A stretch of 64,000 nucleotides of DNA from Acanthosepion esculentum (GCA_964036315.1 OZ038510.1:82758616-82822615), one strand, 5' to 3'. Counted from the stretch's first letter, positions 20,691 through 31,079 are shown. The notes: generated by a model not told the origin, from the sequence alone. Made by a program: numbers and translations.

Positions 20691-21252
20691 TACATATTTG
20701 ATTTAAAAAGAACTGATCCGACGTGCAACTTTCGTGATAATAGTTGCGACATTGCTCTATTTATTGAACAATTTAGTTCATGCCACATCGACTGAAAAAA
20801 ACTACTACAACAAAAGAATTCTCCAATTACCATATTAGTAAAAAGACGCATTCTCTTATAAATTTTCCAAAAATTCAACCTTAGCGTTGCGACCGCACGC
20901 TCCAAAATTTCTTACCGTTAAGAATAACACATTTCTAAAAAAAACATATTTCGATTCACATCTAATCTTTTGTGTCCCGTTATTACCTGGATGTACTAAA
21001 AAAAAAACAAATCAATTTCCATGCCTGATGATGTCTGTAGGAACAGATGAAAGTACTTGCAAAAAAAAGAACTTATACAACTTGAATTTATTAAAAACAG
21101 GTATCATAACATTCATCTAGAGGTTCGTGGGTTAATGTAATTTTAATAAATTTGTTTGCAAAGATGTATTCTCGCCATTTATATCATTAACTTCACTAAT
21201 TTGTTTATGTATGAATGATTCATGTAATATAAATTGAACTGCACCACATATT

Positions 21253-21254
<2 letters not shown>
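20691..21254 (-). pseudogene. Penelope-like fragments, inverted copy with empty hAT site
   Basis: Reverse-strand translation gives FILHESFIHKQISEVNDING and ENTSLQTNLLKLH. The uninterrupted site CTCTAGAT sits at 21115-21122 (reverse strand) in the same context as the hAT insertion. Several frames carry stops. Confidence 0.5.

Positions 21255-21313
<59 letters not shown>
21255..21313. repeat. (TA)n microsatellite inside the Penelope-like frame
   Basis: About 29 TA dinucleotides. The reverse-strand frame stays open through it as Tyr-Ile repeats between LLPKYTQ and QICGAVQF. Confidence 0.95.
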
Positions 21314-21315
<2 letters not shown>

Positions 21316-21505
21316 GTATATTTAGGCAGCAATTTTTCATTGATGCATGTTTCATTAAATAATATAGACAAGTTTTGTCTATTTATTTTAAGTAAGTTCC
21401 TTTCATATTGTCCGATAAGCTTAATAACATTATCATTGAAAGACGAAAGGAAATCACCATATTGATACATGTTTAAATCCTATCTAAGCTTTCGGCTTAC
21501 ATAAG
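21314..21505 (-). pseudogene. Penelope-like N-terminal relic
   Basis: Reads MYQYGDFLSSFNDNVIKLIG then NLSILFNETCINEKLLPKYT before the microsatellite. A small hairpin region (GGCTTATGTAAGCCGAAAGC) lies upstream, like the one at 13120. It shares the LLPKYT block with the copies at 5.5, 13.2 and 53.2 kb but is the most diverged in its first half. Confidence 0.5.
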
Positions 21506-21699
21506 CCATTATCAAAGATGACACTTACATTTCAATATATCAAACAATACACGGTCAAAACAATAATGATAGTCTGTTTTTGTTGCATGAAAATTTTCAA
21601 AGCAACGACAAACTCGTGTATACGAGATGCGGAAGCGAAAATCGCGTCGCATGAAACAGACTGTTTATATATTATTATTATTATTATTATTTTTATTTC

Positions 21700-22143
21700 C
21701 TTTGATTTCTGGCGTTTACACATTTCTTTCCGGGTCCCGCCCAGGGACCTAAGGTTAGAAATGGCATCATGACACGCTCCACTGCAAAAAAATACAAAAT
21801 AAAAAATAAAAAAAAATAATTACATAGATAAAGCCCTTCGTAAAGTGTGGGCTGTACTTGTCAGAACAATTTTTTGTATCTCTTTGAGGCATGGACTTCC
21901 AGGGATCCCTTCAATCAGCCTACTGGAATCTTTTCCAACCAGTCCAAGGGCTCCAACTACAACAGGGAGTGTTGATGTTCCCATGTGCCACATTTTTGAG
22001 ATTTCTATTTCAAGGTCCTTGTATTTTGACAGTTTTTCGAATATCTTCAAAGATACATTGCAGTCTGCAGGGAGTGCCATATCAATAAGGAGGCACTTAT
22101 TTTGTTTGTGGTCTTCAATAACAATGTGTTTAGTTTTCGAATT
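21700..22143 (-). pseudogene. LINE C-terminal relic with 3' end
   Basis: The reverse-strand frame from 22143 to 21823 is open for over 100 codons. It reads KTKHIVIEDHKQNKCLLIDM, ALPADCNVSLKIFEKLSKYK, DLEIEISKMWHM, LPVVVGALGLVGKD and ends QKIVLTSTAHTLRRALSM. This is a recognisable C-terminal region of a non-LTR retrotransposon polyprotein. After the stop comes an A/T-rich tail, a GTCCCTGGGCGGGACCC segment and a (TAA)n run at 21675-21690, consistent with a LINE 3' end. The 5' part is missing. Confidence 0.8.
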
Positions 22144-22287
22144 TTAAGTGATATAGTCAAAATTTGTTTTCGTGTCTGCATTTTAAGATGAGTTCTTGTT
22201 GTTTAATTATACATATATTTATATTAGTTTCTTCGGCAAATAATGTCCGATTTTAGAATCAACTTTAACACTTGATTCTATCTACAG

Positions 22288-22489
22288 AGTAGCCCGAAAG
22301 TCTTGTCAAATATTACGCAATATAATTTTCTATTTCAGATGGGCTGACACGAAAATGATGGTGTCGATGTAAACCTTTTCGATGTGTGACAGCGTCAATT
22401 AAAGTGAATAAACTGAACCCATTACACATTACTGTGTTACTTGTTCTACTATTGTTCTCATTACTTTTTGATAGGCGTGGCGAGACTGT
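22288..22489 (+). mobile_element. mariner-type MITE, copy 1 (damaged 3' end)
   Basis: Begins GTAGCCCGAAAGTCTTGTCA, contains TTCTATTTCAGATGG and GTGAATAAACTGAA, and ends in a degenerate GGCGTGGCGAGACTG. It shares about 100 bp of upstream flank (AATAATGTCCG, AGAATCAACTTTAAC) with copy 3, so a 633-bp segment was duplicated. Confidence 0.75.
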
Positions 22490-22592
22490 GTAATAAACAG
22501 GAAACTTACTCATTTTGTTTATTAGACATTAAATTATGTCACTTAGGATCCTCCATAATTTACCTAGACTTTTCAGTTAACCTGATGCATAA

Positions 22593-22808
22593 AGTGGTCC
22601 GAAACTCTTGTCACCATGCATAATATAATTTTCTATTTCAGATGGCTGTAAACTCCTACAGTTTAGAAGAGACCTTCTCGATGTGTGTCAGTGTCAATGA
22701 AAGTAAATAAACTGAATACAGTGAATGTGTTTTGTGTTACTGTATTTACTTGTTCTATTATTCTCATTACTTTTTGGTAACGGGTGACAAGACTTTCGGA
22801 CCACCCTG
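22593..22808 (+). mobile_element. mariner-type MITE, copy 2
   Basis: GTGGTCCGAAACTCTTGTCACC at the left is answered by GGGTGACAAGACTTTCGGAC and CACC at the right: imperfect terminal inverted repeats of about 24 bp around a 216-bp element. TA-type ends suggest mariner-like mobilisation. No transposase is encoded. Confidence 0.8.
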
Positions 22809-22920
22809 TACATCGGTAACAATAAATAAAAAAAAAACGTTTAATTAAACATATTTATATTTGTTCGGAAAATAATGTCCGTTTTTAGAATCAACTTTAA
22901 CTCCTGAGTGAATCTACAGC

Positions 22921-23130
22921 GTGGTCCGAAAGTCTTGTCACCCCTCCCCCCCTGCATAATATCATTCTCTATTTCAGATGGCTGACAGGAGCTCCAACAG
23001 TTTGGAAGAGACAGTGTTAATGAAAGTGAATAAACTGTATTCAGTATATGTGTTTTGTATTACTATATCTACTTGTTCTATTGTTCTCATTACATTTTAG
23101 TAGAGAGTGACAAGACTTTCAGACCACCGT
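22921..23130 (+). mobile_element. mariner-type MITE, copy 3
   Basis: Same ends as copy 2: GTGGTCCGAAAGTCTTGTCA on the left and GTGACAAGACTTTCAGACCA on the right. The interior again has TCTATTTCAGATGGCTGA. Length about 210 bp. Confidence 0.8.
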
Positions 23131-23174
23131 GTATTTAAACAGTGAACATCTACACATTCATTTCTGCCATCGCC

Positions 23175-23515
23175 TTACAAGGTTATTAATGTCTTTGCAT
23201 AAAACTTTAAAGGTTTCGTCGCCAAGAGATTTTCGAATGCCGTTTCTGCATCTTGTTTGCAGTGGCGTGTCTCTCTAAGCTTTAAAAAATTGTCATAATG
23301 TTTCAAAAAGTGAGAGTCATTTGGCAAAAGATTTGGGGAAGATGGTGGATATGGCAAAATCTCGTTTTGCTTCTGTAGTGTCATCCGGACAACATGTGAC
23401 CGGCTATGGTCATGAAACAGAACAGCACCTCTTCGATTAATCAATACCAACCGCATCTTGATAAATAGAATATGCTTTTCCATTCAGTTGCTGGTAGAAT
23501 ATAGTTTGGCAGGAA
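23175..23515 (-). pseudogene. mariner transposase C-terminal relic
   Basis: The frame from about 23515 reads INRRGAVLFHDHSRSH, MTLQKQNEILPYPPSSPNLL, NDSHFLKHYDNFL and DAETAFENLL. These correspond to the second catalytic Asp block (HDN.RPH), the PHPPYSPDL block and the final Asp block of mariner transposases. The spacing between the last two Asp residues is about 30 rather than 34, so about four residues are missing. It has no start and is a dead 3' fragment. It could pair with the 5' piece at 24270-24640, since strand and order agree. Confidence 0.85.
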
Positions 23516-24074
23516 TGCGCTGGTTAGATTTCAGAAAACTGTAATGGATAAGGCCAATGGCAGACAACGAGATTGATGGTTCAAAATTCATCATGCCCTC
23601 TACCACGCTGACCTTCTGGCCTCTGCCGAAGTTCGAAACTTCAGCAAGCAGCTCTGTACCGTCCGATCACAAGTGGTTCCTTAATCAGATGCTAATGTTG
23701 CCAGCAGTTTGAGAATCATTCTGACCAAAATTGAACTCATGAAAACAAAATAAATAAAAAAATAAAATAAATAAATAAAAGCATCTTTTCTTTCTTAATG
23801 TCAAAGATAATGATTTATATAACGTCTCAAGTTAAATTCGGGAAGCGATTGATATGAAATTTACAAAGAGGGCACTTTCATCGTTTGGAAGGAATAAGGT
23901 ATTTTTGAGTGGCTATTTTAATGGGTAATTCCGAAATATTCACTTATCTCTACTACGAGTTTCGCGAAATTACACCCACACTTCAAGAGACTTGATCGTT
24001 AAAATGGATTTATTTTTAACATGTCAGCAACGACGAGCTTTAAGGAAAAAGAAATAATATATAAGTCATGAATA

Positions 24075-24262
24075 TATTACTATTAAAAAGGACACTAATG
24101 TATTAATATTACAATGGACACTAATGTATTAATATTAAAAAGAACACTAATATATTAATATTAAAATGGGCACTAATGTATTAATATTAAAAAGGACACT
24201 AGTATATTAATATTAAAAAGAACACTAATATATTAATATTAAAACGGACACTAATATAATAA
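24075..24262. repeat. 26-bp minisatellite, ~7 units
   Basis: ATTAATATTAAAAAGGACAC followed by TAATGT repeats seven times with substitutions, inside the gap between two mariner pieces. Same period as 1934-2999 but unrelated sequence. Confidence 0.85.
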
Positions 24263-24269
24263 TTTCGGT

Positions 24270-24640
24270 TTTAGAAAAGATTTGAATTTTTCGTCACGAT
24301 GTAGCCATTGAGCCGATCGTCGAGAATTGACATAAAGGCTCCATTTCTCATCACATGTCTCTTTTCGATCAAGAAATTGATCATACGAATTTGGATCATA
24401 CGAATTTCGTAGATGCAGATTCGAACCCACTTTCAAACGTCGAAATCTTTGACATTCACTAAGTTCATGTGGCACCCATTTATCGAGTTTTCTTCACCTT
24501 GCCATTATTTGGTAGATGCTCCGATATTATTAAAACGCTGACACCCTTTATTTGCGACATTTCTCTGACACTTTGACATGTGGGTTGTACTCGGCTGGTG
24601 TTTTCAACCAGTAAGTAATTTCGGTAATCCGAGAGCGATG
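24270..24640 (-). pseudogene. mariner transposase N-terminal to first catalytic Asp, relic
   Basis: Reverse strand reads SVLIISEHLPNNGKVKKT (helix-turn-helix end), a frame change, then PHELSECQRFRRLKV, LDRKETCDEKWSLYVNSRRS and AQWLHRDEKFKSFLKPKL. The TCDEKW block holds the first catalytic Asp, and the PHELSE linker motif is present. A 17-bp direct duplication (GATCATACGAATTTG at about 24380-24410) breaks the sequence after LRNSYDP. Two frame changes make it nonfunctional. Confidence 0.85.
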
Positions 24641-24950
24641 GAGTAAAGAGTTTGTTAAAATACCTAACTGATAACAATATGTACTAAGAATACTTCCCAG
24701 AAGTAATGTCCGAAATCAGATAACAATAGATTTAATGGTATTTTCGCCATTTTACAGTGACTAAATAATAACAATACAGACTATCAGCTCAGGCACTAAC
24801 TTATGCTCGAAATTTGATCGCGAGAGTTGGGTTGCTTTTTTCACGGCTCTAAAACGCCAAATGATTAAAAACTATGTTGTTAGTTCATCTCACAGTAATG
24901 TCCCAAAAAATATAATCTGAAATCTTATTTTGGTTATTCAAAAAGCCGAA

Positions 24951-24953
<3 letters not shown>

Positions 24954-25013
<60 letters not shown>

Positions 25014-25041
25014 AGATAGATAATATTAGTGGTCAATATAC

Positions 25042-25102
<61 letters not shown>

Positions 25103-25171
25103 AATAAATCAAATATATAATATATATATAAAATATATAATACATACATATATATATATATGTAAATAAAT

Positions 25172-25256
<85 letters not shown>
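24954..25256. repeat. long compound (TA)n block
   Basis: Several TA tracts with TACA, TAGA and a duplicated GTAAATAAATCAAATATA spacer. Total about 300 bp. Confidence 0.95.
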
Positions 25257-25259
<3 letters not shown>

Positions 25260-25446
25260 AATTGCCAAGTGGATAGAATCTAGGTAGAACTCAATGTCCA
25301 GGACAGAGTAAGAATATAATATAAAAGGTTCATCGGAAAATATTTTCCGGTTTCTTTTTTAATTTGTAGGTCTGATGAATTGGATTGTCATTACGATTCC
25401 AATGTAATAAACTGTAACCATGGAATCTTAGTGTTTGAGACTTATG
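25257..25446. repeat. dispersed repeat B, two head-to-head pieces
   Basis: ATAGAATCTAGGTAGAACTC is the reverse complement of the repeat's tail. TCTGATGAATTGGATTGTCA and CCATGGAATCTTAGTGTTTG are forward. The copy is flanked on both sides by (TA)n. Confidence 0.7.
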
Positions 25447-25459
25447 TGTGTATATACAT

Positions 25460-25555
<96 letters not shown>
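25447..25555. repeat. (CA)n(TA)n microsatellite
   Basis: A short CA run and about 45 TA dinucleotides, ending at the left end of the MITE. Confidence 0.95.
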
Positions 25556-25557
<2 letters not shown>

Positions 25558-26155
25558 GGTGTAACAGCAAAATTTTCCAAATCGTGTAACAGCATAATGA
25601 TCCATCCTACAAAATGTTTAATATCTAAAATAGATCACTACACTGAGTTTCTTTTTTTCCAGTTTTTCAGATAAGACGTTTAGCCATCTTTACACCATTT
25701 GTCATAAGAATCAAAGAAAAAACCTTTGAGTTATTCAGCTAAAAATAGCAAGTTAAAACTGTTTTGTGTCAAACCTTCTATCTTCCCAAATGAGCAATGT
25801 TGAGAGGAAAAAGATTATTCACGTCTTCAGTAATGGTACACACATTCATACTCTGGCTTGCCCCTTCAAATTCCACTCAAGAATGACCCTGAGAACGGTG
25901 AATAAGTTTTAAAGAAGACGGAACAGTAGAGAGGAAAACTGTATCAGGAGGCCACAACAGCAAGGGGGATCATAACTTCAACTTAGAGCTAAATATATTC
26001 TTAATGTTACGAGTAGAGTCCAATAGTATTATAAAAACCACGGAGAATTCCAGTAAGATATCTTTAATCATTTCTAAGATACAACGATTCAAAGCTTAAT
26101 CTAAGAATTGAACAATTTTGCTGTTACACGATTTGGACACTTTTGTGGTTCCACC

Positions 26156-26157
<2 letters not shown>
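25556..26157. mobile_element. 602-bp MITE inserted in (TA)n
   Basis: The left end CGGGTGTAACAGCAAAATTT and the right end, read inward, CGGGTGGAACCACAAAAGTG continue into a shared CCAAATCGTGTAACAGC. This gives inverted ends of about 38-40 bp. The element is embedded in (TA)n on both sides, as expected if TA is the target. There is no transposase frame. A second, partial copy sits in another (TA)n at 54616. Confidence 0.8.

Positions 26158-26213
<56 letters not shown>
26158..26213. repeat. (TA)n microsatellite
   Basis: About 28 TA dinucleotides, the right flank of the MITE. Confidence 0.95.
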
Positions 26214-26215
<2 letters not shown>

Positions 26216-26510
26216 TCCCGGAAATCAGTTTGAGCTTTCTATGGAAAAAGGTGGTTTTAAAAAACAACGCCTCCTACTGCTATTAAGCATTACTCTTCAA
26301 GTAAATTGAATCGAGTTCTCTGAGGTGCTGGCGTATTTCGTATAGAGAAAAACGTTAAAATTCCCTAGGCGTATAGGTAAGAGATCTGAATTATGTCATA
26401 ATCTGTCAGGTTTTGATCCAGGCTTGAAGCAATTGAACGGTAAGCCACTCTGAGCAACTGTGATACAGCGAAACAGTCTGTCTATAGATGACTATATATG
26501 AGATAACTAT
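26214..26510 (+). repeat. SINE-like family C copy
   Basis: GCTCCCGGAAATCAGTTTGA, GAATCGAGTTCTCTGAG, TAGAGAAAAACGTTAAAATT, a B-box-like GTTTTGATCCAGG and CAGTCTGTCTATAGATGACT appear in the same order as in 38440-38690. Confidence 0.65.
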
Positions 26511-26864
26511 ATATAATAGTTTATATATCAAGAACAATATTGGGGTGGGGAATGCATGACAATGTGAAAAAAGTTTTCGTATGACAAATTCCTTCCTTTT
26601 GGACGTCATGGAACCAAATTTATTAAGATGGTGCGGTTACGCATGCGCACGAACGAGGGATGCTAGGAGTTTTAAAGTTTTTTTATTGACATGATATATA
26701 ATGTAGCCGATTTCATCTGGATTCTTTTCTTCTATCATCAGTGTGGGATAATTAATGACGAATGTGATAGGAAGAAAACGAATGTAAATAAAATCGGCTA
26801 GATTATATGCCAAAAAAGTTCCATTCTGCTCTGTAGAACCAATTCTCAACACGATATTTCCACA

Positions 26865-26990
26865 ATCATTACTCTCCTAACCTGCTCAAGTCATCCCCGC
26901 CTATCCGCGGAAAATGTGCATCTTACTCAGTAACCCTGTACCTCGGGTGGTCCTCGGCCTTTGTACAGAGACAAAGAATGCCAGGTAGAC
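26865..26990 (+). pseudogene. LINE 3' tail fragment
   Basis: AACCTGCTCAAGTC, CTATCCGCGG and GTAACCCTGTACCTCGGGTG match the end of the copy at 59430-59550, which follows a coding LINE tail. Only the last ~120 bp remain. Confidence 0.6.
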
Positions 26991-27159
26991 CAGAAGGAGC
27001 ATGTTTGACGTCTCTTTGCTTTAAATCAAAGTCATGAAATTGTCAAAGCGGCTCGAAGTATTTGTGCTGTACATGGAGATAACTTCATTACCGACAGAAT
27101 GGCACAGAAATGGTTTTCCCCTTTCAAGTTGGGGGAAGTTCAAACTCATAGAGTGACCG

Positions 27160-28695
27160 AACTGTTCGTTTTCTTTTTGTGAGCCATGTCCTTTCAGGAC
27201 GTATGCTATCATGGCTCTCCACCTCCCTCTATCCCTTGCAGCTAGCAGCAAGCGCTTTCCCTATACTTCCTCACCTTGACAACGTTCTGCTATCCACCTG
27301 ATCATGCTCGTCAGGTATGTCACGCGATGTTTTCCCTTGTCTCTCTTTCCTTCTATTCGACTCGTGAGTATTAGATTCTCCAAGCCTTCCTTCCTCATTA
27401 TGTGTTCCAGAAACTTCAGCTGCCTCTTCCTGATGTTAAGTATAAGCATCCCCCTTGTTTGCAACCTCTCTAAGACCTCATCGTTGCTCACACGCTTGGT
27501 CCATGATATCCTTAGCATCCTTCTGTAGAACCACATCTCCGTCGCCTCGAGTCTCTTCTTCATCTTTGAGGAAATTGTCCAACATTCGCTGCCGTAAAGA
27601 AGGACAGATGTCACGTAACAGCTCAGTATTCTTTTCTTCGTTATCAAAGAAATCCTCCTGTCTCGCAATACTCTGCCCAGCTTTGCCATCCCAGTATGTT
27701 CGGTCCATGATATCCTTAGCATCCTTCTGTAGAACCACATCTCCGTCGCCTCGAGTCTCTTCTTCATCTTTGAGGAAATTGTCCAACATTCGCTGCCGTA
27801 AAGAAGGACAGATGTCACGTAACAGCTCAGTATTCTTTTCTTCGTTATCAAAGAAATCCTCCTGTCTCGCAATACTCTGCCCAGCTTTGCCATCCCAGTA
27901 TGTTCGGTCCATGATATCCTTAGCATCCTTCTGTAGAACCACATCTCCGTCGCCTCGAGTCTCTTCTTCATCTTTGAGGAAATCGTCCAACATTCGCTGC
28001 CGTAAAGAAGGACAGATGTCACGTAACAGCTGAGTATTCTTTTCTTTGTTATCAAAGAAATCCTCCTGTCTCGCAATACTCTGCCCAGCTTTGCCATCCC
28101 AGTATGTTCGGTCCATGATATCCTCAGCATCCTTCTGTAGAACCACATCTCCGTCGCCTCGAGTCTCTTCTTCATCTTTGAGGAAATTGTCCAACATTCG
28201 CTGCCGTAAAGAAGGACAGATATCACGTAACAGCTCAGTATTCTTTTCTTTGTTATCAAAGAAATCCTCCTGTCTCGCAATACTCTGCCCAGCTTTGCCA
28301 TCCCAGTATGTTCGGTCCATGATATCCTTAGCATCCTTCTGTAGAACCACATCTCCGTCGCCTCGAGTCTCTTCTTCATCCTTGAGGATACCGTCCAACA
28401 TTCGCTGCCGTAAAGAAGGGCAGATGTCACGTAACAGCTCAGTACTCTTTTCTTTGTTACCAAGGAAATCCTCCTGCCTCGCAATACTCTGCTCATCTTT
28501 TGCAATGTGTCCTTCGCCATTCCAATACGTCTACGGATCTCCGCGTCGCATTTGCCGTCCTCTGTCAGACATTTTTCCAAGATATTTAAACTTCTTAGTC
28601 TGCTTGATTCTAGCGATCCCGACCTGCAAATCGCATTTCGGGCTCGTCCTCTTACTGAAGACCATGCATTCTGTCTTCTTGTAGCTGTTGAGAGA
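27160..28695 (-). pseudogene. LINE reverse-transcriptase C-terminal region with internal amplification
   Basis: Reverse strand. Blocks in order: KKTECMVFSKRTSPKC, GIARIKQTKKFKYLG, a frame change near 28590, CLTEDGKCDAEIRRRIGMAK, then five copies of a 68-residue module (RRISLITKKRILSCYV, LLYGSECWTIS, KRLEATEMWFYRRMLRISWT). After these come VSNDEVLERLQTRGM, LILNIRKRQLKFLEHIMRKE, RVTYLTSMIRW, an in-frame TAG at about 27262, and AARDRGRWRAMIAYVLKGHG. This order, apart from the amplification, is that of the post-YADD part of a LINE polyprotein. YADD and the endonuclease are absent. A 490-codon frame stays open despite this. A short piece of the same family is at 61600-61890. Confidence 0.9.
27498..28517 (-). 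repeat. five 204-bp in-frame tandem copies within the LINE relic
   Basis: GGTCCATGATATCCT starts at 27498, 27702, 27906, 28110 and 28314, exactly 204 bp apart each time. 204 bp is 68 codons, so the frame is kept. The central units differ by only a few bases (TTAGC/TCAGC, AATTGTCC/AATCGTCC). The outermost unit at 28314-28517 is more diverged and joins the ancestral upstream sequence. Confidence 0.95.
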
Positions 28696-29009
28696 ACGAA
28701 TTGCACGCGCTCAGAAGAACCGCGCGAGACCACAAGGAAATTGGCTCAGAAGATGGCAAGCGCTCATGTTATTGTCTCTCATCGTCTTGATTCAATGGAT
28801 AAGGTACAGAACCAGAGAGCAAGGGTGCCAGGCGCATTTAGAAACGAGAAACAAAATCCAGTTCTACTCCATTGTCACCAGTTTCCTTGATCGACTCCGG
28901 AATATTCGTGGTTGCAAAGAAAGAGCTCGGTTGGGAAGTTCTGATACTCTTCACCTAGCCCCTGCGAACACCTCTTTTTCTATCGCTGTTGGTGAAGTAA
29001 TGGATAGCG

Positions 29010-29540
29010 GCTTGGATTGAGGAATCGGAGAGCCGAGTTCGAATTCCTGTCGAATCCATTACATTCATTTACGTGCTAATACCCTTGGGAAAGGTATGAA
29101 TCCTCCCCCCAGCTATGGGTAAATAGTAGGACAAACCGGGTTCTATGCCCTTGGATGGCAACTGGTGTACCGCAAAAAGAAATGGCAACCAACTTCGGGA
29201 AAAATATGTCTAGTCAGTCATGTATCGAAAGATGCATGATCGCGTAAGCGTGTATCACGCATGGCACATAACTGAATCGGAGAGCCGAGTTCGAATTCCA
29301 GTTGAATCCATTACATTCACTTATGTGCTAATAGCCTTGGGAAAGGTTTGAATCCTCTACTTCCCCTCCCCTCTAGCTATGGATAAATACTAGGACAGAC
29401 CGGGTTCTATAGCCTTGGATGGCAACTGGTCTACCACAGAAAGAAATGGCAACCTAATGCGGGAAAAATCTTGTTAGTTAGTCATGTATCGAAAGATACA
29501 TGATCACCTAAGCGTGTATCACGCATGGCACATTAATTGT
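29010..29540 (+). repeat. tRNA-derived SINE-like family A, two tandem copies
   Basis: Two ~258-bp units each run GAGAGCCGAGTTCGAATTCC, CCATTACATTCA, TGCTAATA, AGCTATGG, GGGTTCTAT, TTGGATGGCAACTGGT, GAAATGGCAACC and TATCACGCATGGCACATA. The first has an A-box-like TAATGGATAGCGGCTTGG upstream of the B-box-like GAGTTCGAATTCC. A third copy is at 30130. Confidence 0.75.
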
Positions 29541-29776
29541 TGTGGTAGGATCCACCTAATTTGCATAGTGGAGTACCGACCATATAAATATGGTTGGTAC
29601 CGGGAAGAGAGGGGACGAATCCAGAGATTTCGGTCTCTTCTCGGCCTCAAGGTGTAGTATCTGTTCTCAGATTACTCGCTGGACGATCGCCTTTTGGCTG
29701 GGATTCGTTCTCCGATACAGGCCGGTCGCAGGGATTCCACTATGGGGTCTCCCTGCGCTGGTAGTATCGCGGCTAC
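29541..29776 (+). pseudogene. snRNA-like patch (U2-like, then U4-like)
   Basis: CTCTTCTCGGCCT directly joined to CAAGGTGTAGTATCTGTTCT at 29633-29668 matches the 5' part of U2 snRNA, including the branch-site-pairing GTAGTA, with about 12 nt missing between the two halves. ATCGCCTTTTGGCTGGGATTC at 29687-29708 resembles the missing U2 5' stem. TGCGCTGGTAGTATCGCGGCT at 29754-29774 resembles the 5' end of U4. A TATAAATA within a palindrome CCATATAAATATGG lies at 29580-29593. It could be a degenerate snRNA pseudogene, a snRNA-derived SINE head, or an unrelated promoter region. Confidence 0.4.
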
Positions 29777-29905
29777 GTCTGACTAGCTATGACCAGCTCT
29801 GACCAGCTTGGACAAGCTATGACCAGCTAAGACCAGGCATGACCAGCTATGACTAGCTATGACCAGCTCTGACCCGGTTGGACAAGCTAAGACCAGCTAA
29901 AACCA
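29777..29905. repeat. 11-bp short tandem repeat
   Basis: About eleven units of (T)ATGACCAGCT with variants TGACTAGCT, GGACAAGCT and AGACCAGCT. Confidence 0.85.
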
Positions 29906-30129
29906 AAGCACTGCGGCCCGGGTGAAAACTCGGGTCCATTCCCCCTCCCTTCCCACATTAAACTCCGACCTTGTGTCACAACCTGGCCATTCTCCAGGAA
30001 CGGTCTTCCCAGGAATATACAAAAGACTATATGCAAATATTGTGTACACTTTCTTGTTTCAATACATTTTGTTCTAAGTACATTTTGTGTTGCATTATTA
30101 TTCCATGCATTAGTCAAGTTTCAACATTA

Positions 30130-30340
30130 ATGAATCGGAGAGCCGAGTTCGAATTCCAGTCAAATCCATTACATTCACTTACGTACTAAAGGTATGAATC
30201 CTCTTCTTCTCCCCACTTCTATACAGCTATGGGTAAATAACATGACAGACAGGGTTCTATAGTCTTGGATAGCAACTGGTCTACTGAAGAAAGAAATGGC
30301 AACCTACTGCGGGTATCACGCATGGCACATAACTGATTGA
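30130..30340 (+). repeat. SINE-like family A, third copy
   Basis: Starts at GAATCGGAGAGCCGAGTTCG and ends CGCATGGCACATAACTGA, with a deletion near 30310 compared with the copies at 29010-29540. Confidence 0.75.
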
Positions 30341-30729
30341 CCGATGTAACAATTTACTAGGTGTTTAGTTCAACATCGACACGGAGCGTAAAACATGGCT
30401 TGATGAATCTTTCGAGTCAAAACCTACGAATTTCTATCATCGAGGCATGGAACAATTAGTGGATCCTTGACAGGAGATCGTAGACAATGAAGGGGAATAC
30501 ATTGATATCTGATGATGATAGAATATTTGATAAAATAATAAGTAATTTCTGAACTCGTAACAAAATGCTGAACTGCTATGCAATATCAATTCTCCTACAT
30601 GGGAGCGAATGATAGACAATTAGCTCACAAAGGAACAGGAGAATTGCGACATCAGAAATTTAGCTTGTATTCTGAACAATTTAGCTTTAATATGATATAA
30701 TATGTTTGTACACTGATGTAATTTTAACG

Positions 30730-30731
<2 letters not shown>

Positions 30732-30777
<46 letters not shown>

Positions 30778-30961
30778 GTATATATATATATATGAAGAAA
30801 TATAGTTTTAAAGTGTGCTATATTTATGGCATAAAGTGCTGAATATCAGAGATAGAGCGTGTGTAAATATAAAAGTGAACATAGAAGTCAACACTTAGAG
30901 GCGACTGTCTGTTTCACGCTAGATGCAATCGTCAGGCAACTAGTGCTGTTATTTTTCACGG

Positions 30962-31024
<63 letters not shown>
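30732..31024 (+). repeat. dispersed repeat D (5' part) bounded by (TA)n on both sides
   Basis: The body at 30775-30960 matches 6476-6640 and 39354-39510. (TA)n lies at 30732-30774 and (TA)n(TG)n at 30961-31024. The right boundary is GTTATTTTTCACGGCTAT, the point where copy 1 at 6.6 kb continues into its longer body. Confidence 0.75.
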
Positions 31025-31079
31025 CGTGTGAGTTTGTCGTTTTGTCAAAATAAAATTTATAATAAAAAATGATAATAAA

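Noticed and set aside
27455..28684. Forward-strand frames of 192 and 212 codons opposite the LINE relic, and a second reverse frame of 307 codons
   Set aside because: They exist because the same 204-bp unit is repeated five times in phase; any frame open in one unit is open in all.
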